Positions 25,141-34,552 are shown, counted from the stretch's first letter. The stretch: DNA of 64,000 nt from Miltoncostaea sp963762825 (GCA_963762825.1 CAVXLZ010000002.1:558001-622000), one strand, 5' to 3'. Numbers and translations: made by a program. Notes: generated by a model from the letters alone, not told the origin.

Positions 25141-26007
25141 CTACTCCGGCTCGTAGACCCTCTGGCGTAGCACCGATGCCGCCGGAAGGTCCTCCTCCGC
25201 GCGGCGGCCCACCGCGTCGCGCACGTCGCCCGAGGTGCTGAGCGTCGCGTCGTAGACCACCACGACCGCCTCGTCGTCGGGCTCCAGGAAGGCGCTCTGG
25301 CCGAAGGGCGTGTACCGCGTCGCACCGATCCCGATGACCAGGGTCGCAGGGCAGCCGGCGGCCGCGAGCTGGGCCCCGACCGACTCCAGAGGCGAGCCGG
25401 GCGCACCCGACTGATTGACCAGCCGATCGACGATCCAGGCCAGGAGGCGATCGCCGTAGTACGTGTAGCCGATCAGCGGGCTGTCCACGCCGTAGTCGTG
25501 AGTCTCCCCGGTGCGACAGAGAAAGCTCGCGAGCCGGAGGGTTGCCGTGGAGCCGTCGGCGCCCAGGTCGGAGATCGGGAAGAGCCTCCTCGCCAGGCCC
25601 TTCGAGTCGGGGCCCCAGTTCTTCTTATGGCTGATCTTGGGGGCCCCGGGGCGTCGGATGGAGCAGTCGTTGAACGCGCCGAGGGCCGACGGGACGAGCG
25701 TCTGGACGCGCCTGTCGCGGCCGTAGCCGGCGGTGCACACGAGGCCGACCTCGGGTTCGATCTGGAGGTTGGCCGGGCTGCTGCCCGCGGGCCGTGCGAG
25801 GCGGTCGCCCGAGAGGGGGAACACGCCGAGGAACCCCGGATCGCCCGGGGCGTACCAGGGAAAGACCCCCTTGGGCGCCTCGTGGGAGAGTGCCTCGATG
25901 CCGGAGAAATCGGCCGCCTCGCCGGCCTGCTCCAGATGTCCGGCGAAGTTCCCCGCGACCCCGAGGCCGAAGGCGCCACGGAGGTCGTCGGCGTCCAGGT
26001 CGATCAC
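25141..26007 (-). CDS. Conserved protein, probably DUF5718 family
   Basis: The protein has 288 residues and starts in a GLGVAGNFAGHLEQAGEA motif that I recall as typical of DUF5718. Later marks are GYTYYGDRLLAWIVDRL and IGIGATRYTPFG. The function of the family is unknown; the fold resembles enzymes that handle fumarylacetoacetate-like substrates, but that link is weak. GTG 26007 overlaps the stop of the DsbA-like gene (GTGA), so the two are co-translated. The family name is from memory of the motif and is less certain than the reading frame. Confidence 0.68.
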   Translation of the reverse strand: MIDLDADDLRGAFGLGVAGNFAGHLEQAGEAADFSGIEALSHEAPKGVFPWYAPGDPGFLGVFPLSGDRLARPAGSSPANLQIEPEVGLVCTAGYGRDRRVQTLVPSALGAFNDCSIRRPGAPKISHKKNWGPDSKGLARRLFPISDLGADGSTATLRLASFLCRTGETHDYGVDSPLIGYTYYGDRLLAWIVDRLVNQSGAPGSPLESVGAQLAAAGCPATLVIGIGATRYTPFGQSAFLEPDDEAVVVVYDATLSTSGDVRDAVGRRAEEDLPAASVLRQRVYEPE

Positions 26008-26852
26008 CCCGGAAGGCTCCAGAGGCCGTCGGAGCCGATGTGGTCCTCGCACGCGACGCGCCCGAGTTCCTCCCGCGCGGCGTCCCGCGAGATGTCGAGC
26101 AGGACGGCGACCTCCTGCGAGGCCAGCGGCATGCCGGCCCAGCGCAGAACCTCGGCGGCGCCGGCCGGCGGATCCGCCCGGGCGACGCCGGGCAGGAGGT
26201 TGGCCATGATCACCTCGTAGACCGCGAAGGGCTGGAAGCCGGGTGCGGCGATCCTGGTCCCGTCCTCGAGGCGCTCGATCTCGTACGACGGACAGGTGTA
26301 GCGCCGGCCGCCCGGCCAGTCGGCGAGGCGGGCGTCGAGAACAAGGGCCTCCGGCGTCGGGGCTCGCGCGGCCGCCATGTCGGCGGCGAGCGCGGCGGCG
26401 GTCGCCTCCTCGCTCGCCCAGCGCGCGAGGCCCCGTGGGTCGAGCCCGGCGTCGGTCGCCGCGCCATCGATCGTCTCGGGCAGGTCGAGGAGCTCGCCCC
26501 GGAAGTGCCGCACCCGCAGGCTCCTCACAAGCGCCCGTGCCCGCTCCGGGGCATTGAGCCGGGCCGCCACGATCGCCCGGCAGGCGGGGACGGTGGCGGC
26601 CATCCGGGTGCGCACGCGCCCGTCGATGGGCATGCCGTGATCGCGGGCGATCCGGCGGAACGCCGCCGACTGCACCTCGGGCGTGAAGCCGCGAGCGAGA
26701 TAGTCCTCGGGGGTCTCGCTGAGCCCCACCATGCGCACGTCCCACTCCAGGGCGTCGCCGTAGAGCCAATCGAGGCGCAGGCGGAAGGGCTCCGCGCTGA
26801 AGGCCCAGGGGCAACCCGGATCGGTGAAGTCGATGATTCGGACGAGGGCCAG
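26004..26852 (-). CDS. DsbA-like thioredoxin-fold protein (FrnE/HCCA isomerase type)
   Basis: The 282-residue protein has an opening strand RIIDFTDPGCPWAFSAEPF, the active-site entry of DsbA-family proteins with a single cysteine rather than C-x2-C. The middle is helical (residues about 60-170), and a winged-helix-like C-terminus follows (EVAVLLDISRDAAREELGRV). Members act as glutathione- or thiol-dependent isomerases or polyketide tailoring enzymes. There is no ATG/GTG/TTG ahead of the first strand. CTG 26852 is the only plausible start that keeps the strand, and TAGCGT stands seven bases before it. GTG 26738 would delete the active site. Confidence 0.78.
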   Translation of the reverse strand: MALVRIIDFTDPGCPWAFSAEPFRLRLDWLYGDALEWDVRMVGLSETPEDYLARGFTPEVQSAAFRRIARDHGMPIDGRVRTRMAATVPACRAIVAARLNAPERARALVRSLRVRHFRGELLDLPETIDGAATDAGLDPRGLARWASEEATAAALAADMAAARAPTPEALVLDARLADWPGGRRYTCPSYEIERLEDGTRIAAPGFQPFAVYEVIMANLLPGVARADPPAGAAEVLRWAGMPLASQEVAVLLDISRDAAREELGRVACEDHIGSDGLWSLPG

Positions 26853-26859
26853 GCGCCGG

Positions 26860-26865
26860 ACGCTA
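26860..26865 (-). promoter_or_regulatory. -10 element TAGCGT (preceded by TGA) of the DsbA-like gene
   Basis: TGATAGCGT resembles an extended -10 and lies seven bases before the proposed CTG start. Confidence 0.45.
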
Positions 26866-26960
26866 TCAGCGGTGCCGCGGCGAGGCCCGGCGCGGGATTC
26901 CAGCCGGCGTCGCCCAGGCCGATGTCATGGGGAGTGGTCTCGTCGGAGGCGGGAGAGGGG

Positions 26961-27542
26961 ATGGGGTCAACGACTTCACGCGGGGCACTGCTCCGTCAGG
27001 GCATGGCAATCGCGGCCGCGGGTGCGCTGGCGCCCGTCGGAGCCTTCGCAGCCTCGTCTCGGGAACAGGCGGGACGGATCCTCGCCGTGGCCCTGTCGGT
27101 GGAGTACCTCCAGGCGGACCTCTACGCACAGGCGGCCCGGGCCGAGTCGATCGGACCCGACCTACTGCGATTCGCGCAGGTCGCGGCGGAGCATGAGCAG
27201 GAGCACATCACGGCCCTACGGGCGCTGCTCGGTCCCGCGGCGGGCGATCCGCCTCGGTTCGCTCCCTGGGCGCAGGCTTCCGACGACGAGGCCTTTGCGA
27301 CCGCCGCCCTCCGGCTGGAGGATCTCAGCGTCCTCGCGCTCAACGGCCAGGCCGCGCGTCTCGGCCCGAGCGCCCTGGCGGTGACGGCGCGGGTCGCCTC
27401 GGTGGACGCCCGCCATGCGGCGTGGCTGCGCGGGCTTCGCGGCATCACCCCCTCGCACCACGTGCGCGACACCGGCTGGTCGGCCGAGCAGGTGTCGGCC
27501 GCGTTGGCCCGGAACGGGTTCGCGCCCGCACCACCGCTGTGA
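26961..27542 (+). CDS. Ferritin-like domain protein 1
   Basis: This encodes 193 residues. The N-terminus SRGALLRQGMAIAAAGALAP resembles a Tat-type or Sec signal. The body is a four-helix bundle with ferritin-like motifs VEYLQADLYAQA, AAEHEQEHITALRALLG and VDARHAAWLRGL, supplying Glu and His metal ligands. ATG 26961 has GGAGAGGGG in front. Such proteins are exported and bind iron or manganese, or have lost metal. Its stop overlaps the GTG of a second gene of the same type, so this is a tandem pair. Confidence 0.78.
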   Translation: MGSTTSRGALLRQGMAIAAAGALAPVGAFAASSREQAGRILAVALSVEYLQADLYAQAARAESIGPDLLRFAQVAAEHEQEHITALRALLGPAAGDPPRFAPWAQASDDEAFATAALRLEDLSVLALNGQAARLGPSALAVTARVASVDARHAAWLRGLRGITPSHHVRDTGWSAEQVSAALARNGFAPAPPL

Positions 27543-28534
27543 ACGGCCCTCCTCCGTCCGGGCGATCCGATCGCCGGTCCTTCATCGCCGGCCTGGGCCT
27601 TGCGGTGTTCGCGCTCGCGGGACCGGTGCCCGCGAGCGCCCGCGCGGGCCCTGCGGCCGGGGGCGACGTGGCCGTCCTCAACCACGCCCTGGCCCTGGAG
27701 CACCTGCAGGCGGCGCTCTACACACGGGCGGGGCGTCGGGGGGCCCTCGGCCCTCTCACAGCCGGCATGGCGGACGCCCTCGGCGGGGTGGAGCGTGCAC
27801 ACGTGGCGGCGCTCACGGACGCGCTCGGAGCGCGCGCGGCGAGACCGCCCGTGTTCGACCTCGGAGACGCCACGGGCGACGGGACGGCCTTCATCCGGGT
27901 GGCCGTGGCGGTCGAGGATCTCGCTGCCGCGACCTACCTGCACCAGCTGCCGCGGATCGCCTCCGCGGAGGGTCGCGCCCTGCTCGCGTCGATCCACACG
28001 GTCGACGCAGGGCACGCCTCGTGGATCCGCGCGCTGCTCGGCGTCCCGCCGGTGATCGACGCCCTGGACGATCCGATCTCCCAGGCGGAGGGAACGCGTC
28101 TGCTCCTGGAGAGCGGCCTCGTGCGACCGCGGCGCGGCGCGGCGCCCGGGGATCCCTGGACCGACCCCGGCAAGGGGCGTGGGACGGGCCCGCCGGCTCG
28201 CTCGCCCTCGCGCCGCCCGCCGGCCCGGGCAGCGGCCCCGGCCCCGGCGAGCCCTCCGGCGCCGGTGGCCACGGAGACGGATCGGGGGTGGCGACCGTCG
28301 GCGCCGCAGATCGCAACGACGGTCGCCGTGGCGACGCTGGTCGCAGCCGGCATCGGCCTGCGCGCCCGCAAGGACCCCCACCGCGAGTTCACGATCGTCG
28401 GTCCCGACGAGGGCCCCACCGTGTACCAACAAGCCGCCGTCCCGACACACGGCCCGCCCGCCGCCGGGGTTGCCGACCCTCCCGTCGATACGCAGACTGG
28501 GGAGGTGAGCGAACGGATCCTGGAGGAGAGCTGA
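27539..28534 (+). CDS. Ferritin-like domain protein 2, Tat signal and C-terminal membrane helix
   Basis: The protein has 331 residues. SDRRSFIAGLGLAVFALAG at the start is a Tat signal. The ferritin-like bundle carries ALEHLQAALYTRAG, VERAHVAALTDALG and IHTVDAGHASWIRALLG. A Pro/Ala-rich spacer (about 205-255) leads to a membrane helix (IATTVAVATLVAAGIGL) and a short polar tail. So the bundle is outside and tethered. GTG 27539 overlaps the previous stop. Both paralogues share the same VDA-RH/GH turn, so they arose by duplication; only this one gained the anchor. Confidence 0.8.
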   Translation: MNGPPPSGRSDRRSFIAGLGLAVFALAGPVPASARAGPAAGGDVAVLNHALALEHLQAALYTRAGRRGALGPLTAGMADALGGVERAHVAALTDALGARAARPPVFDLGDATGDGTAFIRVAVAVEDLAAATYLHQLPRIASAEGRALLASIHTVDAGHASWIRALLGVPPVIDALDDPISQAEGTRLLLESGLVRPRRGAAPGDPWTDPGKGRGTGPPARSPSRRPPARAAAPAPASPPAPVATETDRGWRPSAPQIATTVAVATLVAAGIGLRARKDPHREFTIVGPDEGPTVYQQAAVPTHGPPAAGVADPPVDTQTGEVSERILEES

Positions 28535-29412
28535 GCGTCGCCATCGTGACGGCCTCGGTCGCGCGCGCGCTCGATGAGGACCTCGCTCCGCTCACCACCG
28601 CCCTCTCGGCGCGGACGATCGTCCATCGCGTCGTGGACTGGCACGACGCCGCCGTCGACTGGGCGGACTTCGACCTGGCGGTCGTGCGTTCCCCGTGGGA
28701 CTACACTCGCCGCCACGGCGAGTTCCTGGCGTGGGCCGAGAGCGCGGGTGCCGCGACGAACCTCGAGAACCCGCCGTCCGTCCTTCGCTGGAGCGCCGAC
28801 AAGCACTACCTCCGCGATCTCCGGGCGGCCGGGGTGCCGGTGATCGCCACCTCCTTCGCAACGCCGGGAGACTCGATCGAGTGGCCCTCCGCCGGAGAGG
28901 TCGTGGTGAAGCCGACCGTCTCGGCGGGGTCGATCGACACGGCCCGCTACCCGAGCGGCGCGCGCGCGGAGGCCGGCGCGCACGTGGCGCGCCTGCATGC
29001 CGAGGGCCGTGCGGCGATGGTCCAGCCGTACCTGTCGGCGGTCGAGGGCGAGCGGGGCGAGACCGCGCTGGTCTTCATCGACGGAGAGTTCAGCCACGCT
29101 CTGCGCAAGGGGCCGATGCTGGTGCCGGGCCTCGCGCTGGTCGGCGGCCTCTACGTGGAGGAGGACATCCGCCCGGCGGAGCCGACCGCCGCGGAGCGCT
29201 CGGTGGCGGCGAGGGCCCTGGCGGCGATCCCGAGCGAGCGCCCCCCGCTCTACGCCCGGGTCGACCTCGTCCCCGACGACTCCGGATCGCCGGTGGTGCT
29301 GGAGCTGGAGCTGGTCGAGCCCTCGTTGTTCCTGACCCACGCCGCAGACGCGGCCGACCGCATGGCCGACGCCATCGCGTCGCGCCTCACGAGGTCCACC
29401 GCCCCAGGGTGA
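28531..29412 (+). CDS. ATP-grasp domain protein (DcsG/RimK-like)
   Basis: The 293-residue protein starts with a strand SVAIVTASVA and has the nucleotide-binding segments of an ATP-grasp: RSPWDYTRR, NPPSVLRWSADKHYLRDL, EVVVKPTVSAGSIDTARY, MVQPYLSAVEGERGETALVFIDGEFSHALRKGP and VLELELVEPSLFL. It resembles the ligase DcsG of cycloserine synthesis, whose relatives are of unknown role. CTG 28531 is in frame, has GGAGGAG before it and overlaps the previous TGA (CTGA). The next start, GTG 28546, would cut the first strand. Its 3' end overlaps the opposing SAM hydrolase gene by 26 bases. Confidence 0.82.
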   Translation: MSVAIVTASVARALDEDLAPLTTALSARTIVHRVVDWHDAAVDWADFDLAVVRSPWDYTRRHGEFLAWAESAGAATNLENPPSVLRWSADKHYLRDLRAAGVPVIATSFATPGDSIEWPSAGEVVVKPTVSAGSIDTARYPSGARAEAGAHVARLHAEGRAAMVQPYLSAVEGERGETALVFIDGEFSHALRKGPMLVPGLALVGGLYVEEDIRPAEPTAAERSVAARALAAIPSERPPLYARVDLVPDDSGSPVVLELELVEPSLFLTHAADAADRMADAIASRLTRSTAPG

Positions 29413-30178
29413 GCGCATCGCCCGAGGTGGCGCCGACCCGCTGGGCAGCGCTGCCGCCGTTGACCGCGAGGGCGACCATCCCGTGGCTGTCGATATGCAC
29501 CAGCATCCCGCGCTCGGCGGCGTCACCGAACGTGCGGCATACCGTCGCCGGGTGGCGGCGGTCCGTCACGGCGGCGAAGATGCGCTCACCGAGGGAGAAA
29601 CCGGCCGCCTCCAGGTCAGTGCCCCGGGCGAGCAGCTGGAGATTCCCGAAGCGATCGATCGCGACGACCGGAGCCACGAGCTCCCCCGGGGCCACCCGGG
29701 GCGCGGGAAGGTCGGGAGCCATCAGCTCGGAGACGTCGAACGGCGTGCCCAGATCGGAGGGGCGCGCTCCGGCGGCGAGGCGGGCGGCGGCGGGCGCGAA
29801 GACGTCGCGTCCGTGAAAGGTGGCCGGAGCCTCCTCCGGGAGCGGCGGCAGCGCGACTCCCTGGACACCGCCCAGAGCGGCGGCGGCGGGAGACAGCAGG
29901 CCGTTGTCGGGCCCCACGAGCGCTCCCCCGTCCGCGAGCGCGACGATCGCCGCCCTACGAGGGCCGCCGACACCGGGGTCGACGACCGCCAGGTGGATCG
30001 CCGTGGGGGCCAGGGGCGCGAGCCGCGCGAGGGTGAGAGCGCCCAGGCGGATATCCCCCGGCGGGATGTCGTGGGCGAGATCGATGCGCCGGGTGCCGGG
30101 GGACGAGACGGCGAGCAGGGCGTGCAGCGCACCGACGTACTCGCTTCCCGCACCGAAGTCGGTGAGGAGGGTGATCAC
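29387..30178 (-). CDS. SAM hydrolase (DUF62, adenosine-forming)
   Basis: The product has 263 residues and full DUF62 layout: VITLLTDFGAGSEYVGALHA at the start, VVDPGVGGPRR, GPDNGLLSPA, FHGRDVFAPAA and a C-terminal domain with IDRFGNLQL. The Asp/Arg/His water-activating set lies in DFG, GVGGPRR and FHGRD. It hydrolyses S-adenosylmethionine to adenosine and methionine. GTG 30178 overlaps the HemD stop (GTGA), so it is the last gene of the haem block. Clearing SAM next to a SAM-using methyltransferase (CobA) may be relevant, but that is inference. Confidence 0.88.
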   Translation of the reverse strand: MITLLTDFGAGSEYVGALHALLAVSSPGTRRIDLAHDIPPGDIRLGALTLARLAPLAPTAIHLAVVDPGVGGPRRAAIVALADGGALVGPDNGLLSPAAAALGGVQGVALPPLPEEAPATFHGRDVFAPAAARLAAGARPSDLGTPFDVSELMAPDLPAPRVAPGELVAPVVAIDRFGNLQLLARGTDLEAAGFSLGERIFAAVTDRRHPATVCRTFGDAAERGMLVHIDSHGMVALAVNGGSAAQRVGATSGDALTLGRWTS

Positions 30179-31697
30179 CCGCGGACGGAGGCGCCCACGT
30201 CGGTGAGCAGCGCCGCGACCAGGCCGGGGATCGTGAACTCGGTGGCCTCGGCGTGCACCTCGAGCCCCTCCGCGCGTGCGGTGGCGCTCGTGATCGGCCC
30301 GATGGAGACCACTCGCGGCCCGGCGATCAGGGCCTCGCGCCGGTCCGGACCGAGGAGCGCCATGAAGCTGCGCACCGTGGACGAGGCGGTGAACGTCAGG
30401 TGGTCGGAGGCGATCGCGGCCGCGAGTGCGGCCGGGTCGGCCTCCTGCGCGACCGAGTCGTAGAGCTCGACCTCGTCCACCTCGGCTCCGCGGGCGCGCA
30501 GGCCCTCGACGAGATCCGGGCGCGAGCCGCGGGCGCGGGCGACCAGGGTCCGCACGCCCTCCAGGGGGCGCTCGGAAAGGGCGGCGAGGATCCCCTCGGC
30601 GACGAACTCCTCGGGGACCACGTCGGCGCGGATGCCGTGCGCGGCGAGACGCTCGGCCGTTGCCGGGCCGATGGCGACGACCGTCGCCTCGGACGACAGC
30701 GCGCGGGCGTCGAGGCCCAGTTCCGCCAGCGCATCGAACAAGGCGTCCACGCCGTTGACGCTGGTGAGCACCACCAGGCCGTACCGGCCGATCGCGCTCA
30801 GCGCACCGCGAGTCTCGGCCGACGCGGGGATCGGCTCGATGCGGATGACCGGTAGCTCCAGCACGGATGCGCCCAGCTCGCGCAGGCGCTCGGACAGCCC
30901 GCTCGCCTGCGCCCGGGCCCGGGTGACGACGACGCTGCGACCGGTCAAGGGCCGGCGCTCCAGCCACCCGATGGTGGGCGCGAGCCCCGCGACCGGCCCC
31001 ACCACGACCACCGCCGGCGATCCGAGGCCCTCGGCGGCGACCCGCTCGGCGACGGTCGCCAGGGTGGCGACAAGCCGCCGCTGACGCGGAGTGGTGCCCC
31101 ACTGCACGACTCCGACCGGCTCGTCGGGAGGGCGTCCCCCGCGATCAGCGCCTCGGCGATACCGCCGAGGCGCCCCATCCCCATCAGCACCACGAGCGTC
31201 CCCGGGATGCGCGCGAGGACACCCCAGTCGGTCTGCTCCGAGGGCTTGGTGGGATCCTCGTGACCGGTGACGACCGTGAACGAGGTGGCGAGACCGCGAT
31301 GGGTGACCGGGATCCCGGCGTACGCAGGGGCGGCGATCGCGCTGGTGATACCCGGCACCACCTCGTAGGCGACCCCCGCCGCTGCGAGCGCCTCGGCCTC
31401 CTCGCCGCCGCGTCCGAAGACGAACGGATCGCCGCCCTTCAGCCGGACGACGCGCCGGCCGCGCAGGCCGTTCTCCACCAGCGCGGCGTTGATCTGGTCC
31501 TGCGTCATCGCCTGGCGACCCGGGGATTTGCCGGCGTTCACGAGCTCCGCGCCCGCGCGGCACAGGGGAAGGAGCTGCTCGGTGCCGAGCCGGTCGTGGA
31601 CCACGACGTCGGCGCGCTCCAACGCCCGCAGCCCGGCAACGGTGAGCAGCCCCGGATCCCCCGGTCCCGCTCCGACCAGGTGGACGATGCCGCTCAC
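30175..31697 (-). CDS. cobA-hemD: Uroporphyrinogen-III methyltransferase / synthase fusion (frame-disrupted)
   Basis: Two frames join into one protein. The first 190 residues are CobA: VHLVGAGPGDPGLLT, RLKGGDPFVFGRGGEE, PGITSAIAAPAYAGIPVTHRG and VLMGMGRL. The rest is HemD: RSVVVTRARAQASGL to PGLVAALL. Together they close the tetrapyrrole ring to uroporphyrinogen III and methylate it toward sirohaem. A run of five C (31136-31140) is one base short of the six needed for the expected IAGGRPPDEPVGVVQWG, which breaks the frame. A sequencing deletion is likelier than decay because both sides are intact. ATG 31697 overlaps the hemC end. Confidence 0.85.
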
Positions 31698-32584
31698 GCG
31701 CGCACCGTAGCGAGGGCAGCGGCAGCATCGCGCCCGAGGCCCTCCGGGTCATCCAGAGACCCCTCGCGCACGACTCGCTCGGCGCGGGAGCCGTCGTCGG
31801 AGCCCGCGAACGCGACGATCCTCAGGCCCTCCCCGGCCGGCTCGCAGAGGGCCCCGACCGGCTGCAGGCAACCGCCGCCGAGCGCCGCGAGCAGGGAGCG
31901 CTCGGCCCGCAGGCATGCGTGGGCCACGGGATCGTCGAGCGCGCCCGCCGCAGAGGCGACCGCTGCGTCGTCCGCGCGGCCCTGGAGTGCGAGCAGGCCC
32001 TGCCCGGGAGCCGGTGTCGAGATCTCCACCGCGAGCGCGGTCATGCCGGGGGGCCGTAGCCCCAGGCGGCTCAGACCTGCGGCGGCGATGACCAGGGCGT
32101 CGGCGTCTCCGCGGGCGAGCTTGTCGAGGCGCGTGCCCACGTTGCCGCGGATCGGCACGATCCGCAGATCGGGGCGGGCGGACAGGATCTGAGCGGCGCG
32201 GCGCGGGCTGCCGGTGGCCACGGCCGCGCCGGGCGCCAGGCCATCGAGCCCGCCGGCCGGCCCCACGAGGACGTCGCGCGGGTCCTCGCGCGCGGGCACG
32301 GCGAGGATCACGAGCCCGGTCGGCATCTCTCCCGGAAGATCCTTCGATGAGTGGACCGCGATGTCGGCGCGCCCGTCGAGCAGCGCATCCTCGAGCTCCT
32401 TCACGAACAGGCCCTTGTCCGGAGCCGCGCCCGTGCCCGCGGCGCTCCAGCGATCGCCCGAAGTGGTCAGGGGCAGGAGCTCGGTCTGGTGGCCGGCGGC
32501 GACCAGCTCGGCGGCGACCAGCTCGGTCTGTGCCAGCGCGAGCGGTGAGCGCCGGGTTGCGAGGACGATGCGGACGGCGGTCAG
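31694..32584 (-). CDS. hemC: Porphobilinogen deaminase
   Basis: The 296-residue protein joins four porphobilinogen units into hydroxymethylbilane. Marks are VLATRRSPLALAQTE, VHSSKDLP, GSPRRAAQI, RGNVGTRL and the dipyrromethane cysteine in GGGCLQPVG. The usual M-R-I-V-L start is here GTC-R-I-V-L. No ATG, GTG or TTG precedes the strand after the hemA stop, so CTG 32584, two bases beyond that stop, is proposed as the start. It lies between hemA and cobA-hemD. Confidence 0.92.
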   Translation of the reverse strand: MTAVRIVLATRRSPLALAQTELVAAELVAAGHQTELLPLTTSGDRWSAAGTGAAPDKGLFVKELEDALLDGRADIAVHSSKDLPGEMPTGLVILAVPAREDPRDVLVGPAGGLDGLAPGAAVATGSPRRAAQILSARPDLRIVPIRGNVGTRLDKLARGDADALVIAAAGLSRLGLRPPGMTALAVEISTPAPGQGLLALQGRADDAAVASAAGALDDPVAHACLRAERSLLAALGGGCLQPVGALCEPAGEGLRIVAFAGSDDGSRAERVVREGSLDDPEGLGRDAAAALATVRA

Positions 32585-32585
32585 G

Positions 32586-33866
32586 TCAGTTCGCGGGAGC
32601 CTCGAGGCCGAAGAGGTGGCGAAGGCTCTCGAGGTGGCGGAGCGCGTCGCCGTCACCATCCTCGGCCGCCGCGCGCACCCGGACCGTCGGCTCGTGGAGC
32701 AGCTTGTTGACGATGCCCTTCGTGAGGGCTTCGATGCGCTCCCGGTCGGCGCCCGAGAGGCCCTCCCACTGGCCGTCGAGGCGGGCGAGCTCGCCCTGGC
32801 GGATGCTCTCGGCCCGCTCGCGCAGCGAGGTGATGGCCGGCGTGGCCGTGAGACCGCGGCGCCAGGCCGAGAAGCCCTGGACGGCACCGACCACGAAGCC
32901 CTCGCCGCGCTCGGCCTCGAGCCGCCTGCCGTTGAGGTTGGTCTCGACGACCCGCTCCAGGTCATCGATGTCGAAGAGAGCCACGCCGGGCAGGTCGGCG
33001 ACGGACGCGTCCACGTCTCGGGGAACCGAGATGTCGACGATCACCATCGGGCGATCCGCCCTCTCGGCCATGGCGCGCTCGACCTCGCCCCTGCCGAGGA
33101 TCGGATGCGGGGCGTCGGTGGACGAGATGACGATGTCGGCTGCGAGCAGCTCCCCGGCCATGGCGTCGAAACCGACGCCGCGCCCGCCGAAGCGCCCGGC
33201 CAGCTCGCGGGCGGTGCTCACCGTACGATTGGCCACGACGACCTCGCTGACGCCGTGCTGAACCAGGGAATGAGCGGTCGCCTCGGCCATCTTCCCGGCA
33301 CCGATGACCAGCACCCGGCGCCCCGGCAGATCCGCGAGGACGTCCTCTGCCAGGTCGAGCGCCACGGCGGGAACCGACGACGACCCGGTGCCGATCCTGG
33401 TGCGGGTGCGGATGCTCTTGCCCACCTCCAGAGCCTGCCGGAAGAGCTGGTTGAGGATCGGGCCGGTCGCCGTCTCCTGCGCGCCGAGCTCCCATGCCGC
33501 ACGCACCTGGCCCTGGATCTCGCTCTCGCCCACGACCATCGAGTCGAGGCTCGACGTGACCCGGAAGAGCTGGGCCACTGCGCGCTCGTCGCGCAGCACA
33601 TAGCGGGCGCAGGCGAGCTCGTCGGCCGAGATCCTCGTGTGCGAGACGATGGCCGAGGCAACGGCATCCTCGGCCGTCGCGGGATCGGGGGCGGCGACGT
33701 AGATCTCGGTGCGGTTGCAGGTGAAGAGGGCGACGGCCTCCGACACCGTCCCCCCGGCCAGCAGCTCGCGCAGCAGCGCCCGGGCCTCCTTCTCCGAGAG
33801 GGACGCCTTCTCGCGCTGCTCGACGGGCGCGGTCTTGTGGGAGAGGCCGAGCACGAGGAGCTTCAT
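32586..33866 (-). CDS. hemA: Glutamyl-tRNA reductase
   Basis: The product has 426 residues. The catalytic cysteine is C50 in LFTCNRTEIY. VVGESEIQGQVR, the NADPH-binding VLVIGAGKMAEATA and the C-terminal dimerisation helix complete the family layout. It reduces glutamyl-tRNA to glutamate-1-semialdehyde, the first committed step of haem synthesis by the C5 route. The start ATG 33866 overlaps the preceding stop, and the gene lies mid-operon between the precorrin-2 dehydrogenase and hemC. Confidence 0.96.
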   Translation of the reverse strand: MKLLVLGLSHKTAPVEQREKASLSEKEARALLRELLAGGTVSEAVALFTCNRTEIYVAAPDPATAEDAVASAIVSHTRISADELACARYVLRDERAVAQLFRVTSSLDSMVVGESEIQGQVRAAWELGAQETATGPILNQLFRQALEVGKSIRTRTRIGTGSSSVPAVALDLAEDVLADLPGRRVLVIGAGKMAEATAHSLVQHGVSEVVVANRTVSTARELAGRFGGRGVGFDAMAGELLAADIVISSTDAPHPILGRGEVERAMAERADRPMVIVDISVPRDVDASVADLPGVALFDIDDLERVVETNLNGRRLEAERGEGFVVGAVQGFSAWRRGLTATPAITSLRERAESIRQGELARLDGQWEGLSGADRERIEALTKGIVNKLLHEPTVRVRAAAEDGDGDALRHLESLRHLFGLEAPAN

Positions 33867-34552
33867 GCGGTGACCCCGATGTCCAGCACCCGCCGGGCGA
33901 GCTCCCGAGCGCCGGCCTCGTCTCCGTCGGCGAGCCTGCGGACGATGTCGGTCTCCATCAGCTGCTCCACCGCGTCGCGACGGCTCGGCATGTCGAGGTA
34001 GCGCTCCTTCAGCTCGTCGCGCACGTTGCGCAGCAGATCGACGAGTGCCTCCCATTCGGGACCGTACGCCTCGTCGAGCTGGCGGCGGATGTGCTTGGCC
34101 ACCACCGGGCTCGCGCCGCCGGTGGAGATGGCGAGCGCCAGCTCGCCGCGCCGCACGATCGACGGGACGATGAAGTTGCAGAGCGGGGGGACGTCGACGA
34201 CGTTGCAGACCATGTTTCGCGCCTCGGCGTCCTGCCAGACCATCCGGTTGATCGGATCGAGGTTGGTCGCGGCGATGACCAGGAAGCACCCCTCCAGATC
34301 CTCTGGACGGTAGGTGCGCTCGCGATACTCGGCGATCTCCCCCGCATCGATCATCCGGGCCAACTCGGATGTGACCTGCGGACTTACCAGGCGTACGGCG
34401 GCACCGTGCAGGAGCAGCTTCTCCACCTTCTCGGTGGCGATCGGACCACCCCCCACGACCACGCATCGCCGCCCCTCGAGGTCGACGAACATCGGGTAGA
34501 AGACCTTGCCCGGCCCGGCGGGCCGGCTGGGGCCGACGCGGTTGCCGCTCAC
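33863..34552 (-). CDS. Precorrin-2 dehydrogenase / sirohydrochlorin ferrochelatase
   Basis: The protein has 229 residues and matches Met8 and the N-terminal half of CysG. FVDLEGRRCVVVGGGPIATEKVEKLL is the NAD-binding entry; VCNVVDVPPLCNFIVPSIVRRGELALAISTGGASP holds the catalytic aspartate and active-site loop. It oxidises precorrin-2 and inserts iron to make sirohaem, using the product of the adjacent CobA. GTG 34552 overlaps the ccmD-like stop (GTGA); ATG at FVDL (about 34494) is an alternative start. Confidence 0.88.
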   Translation of the reverse strand: MSGNRVGPSRPAGPGKVFYPMFVDLEGRRCVVVGGGPIATEKVEKLLLHGAAVRLVSPQVTSELARMIDAGEIAEYRERTYRPEDLEGCFLVIAATNLDPINRMVWQDAEARNMVCNVVDVPPLCNFIVPSIVRRGELALAISTGGASPVVAKHIRRQLDEAYGPEWEALVDLLRNVRDELKERYLDMPSRRDAVEQLMETDIVRRLADGDEAGARELARRVLDIGVTA

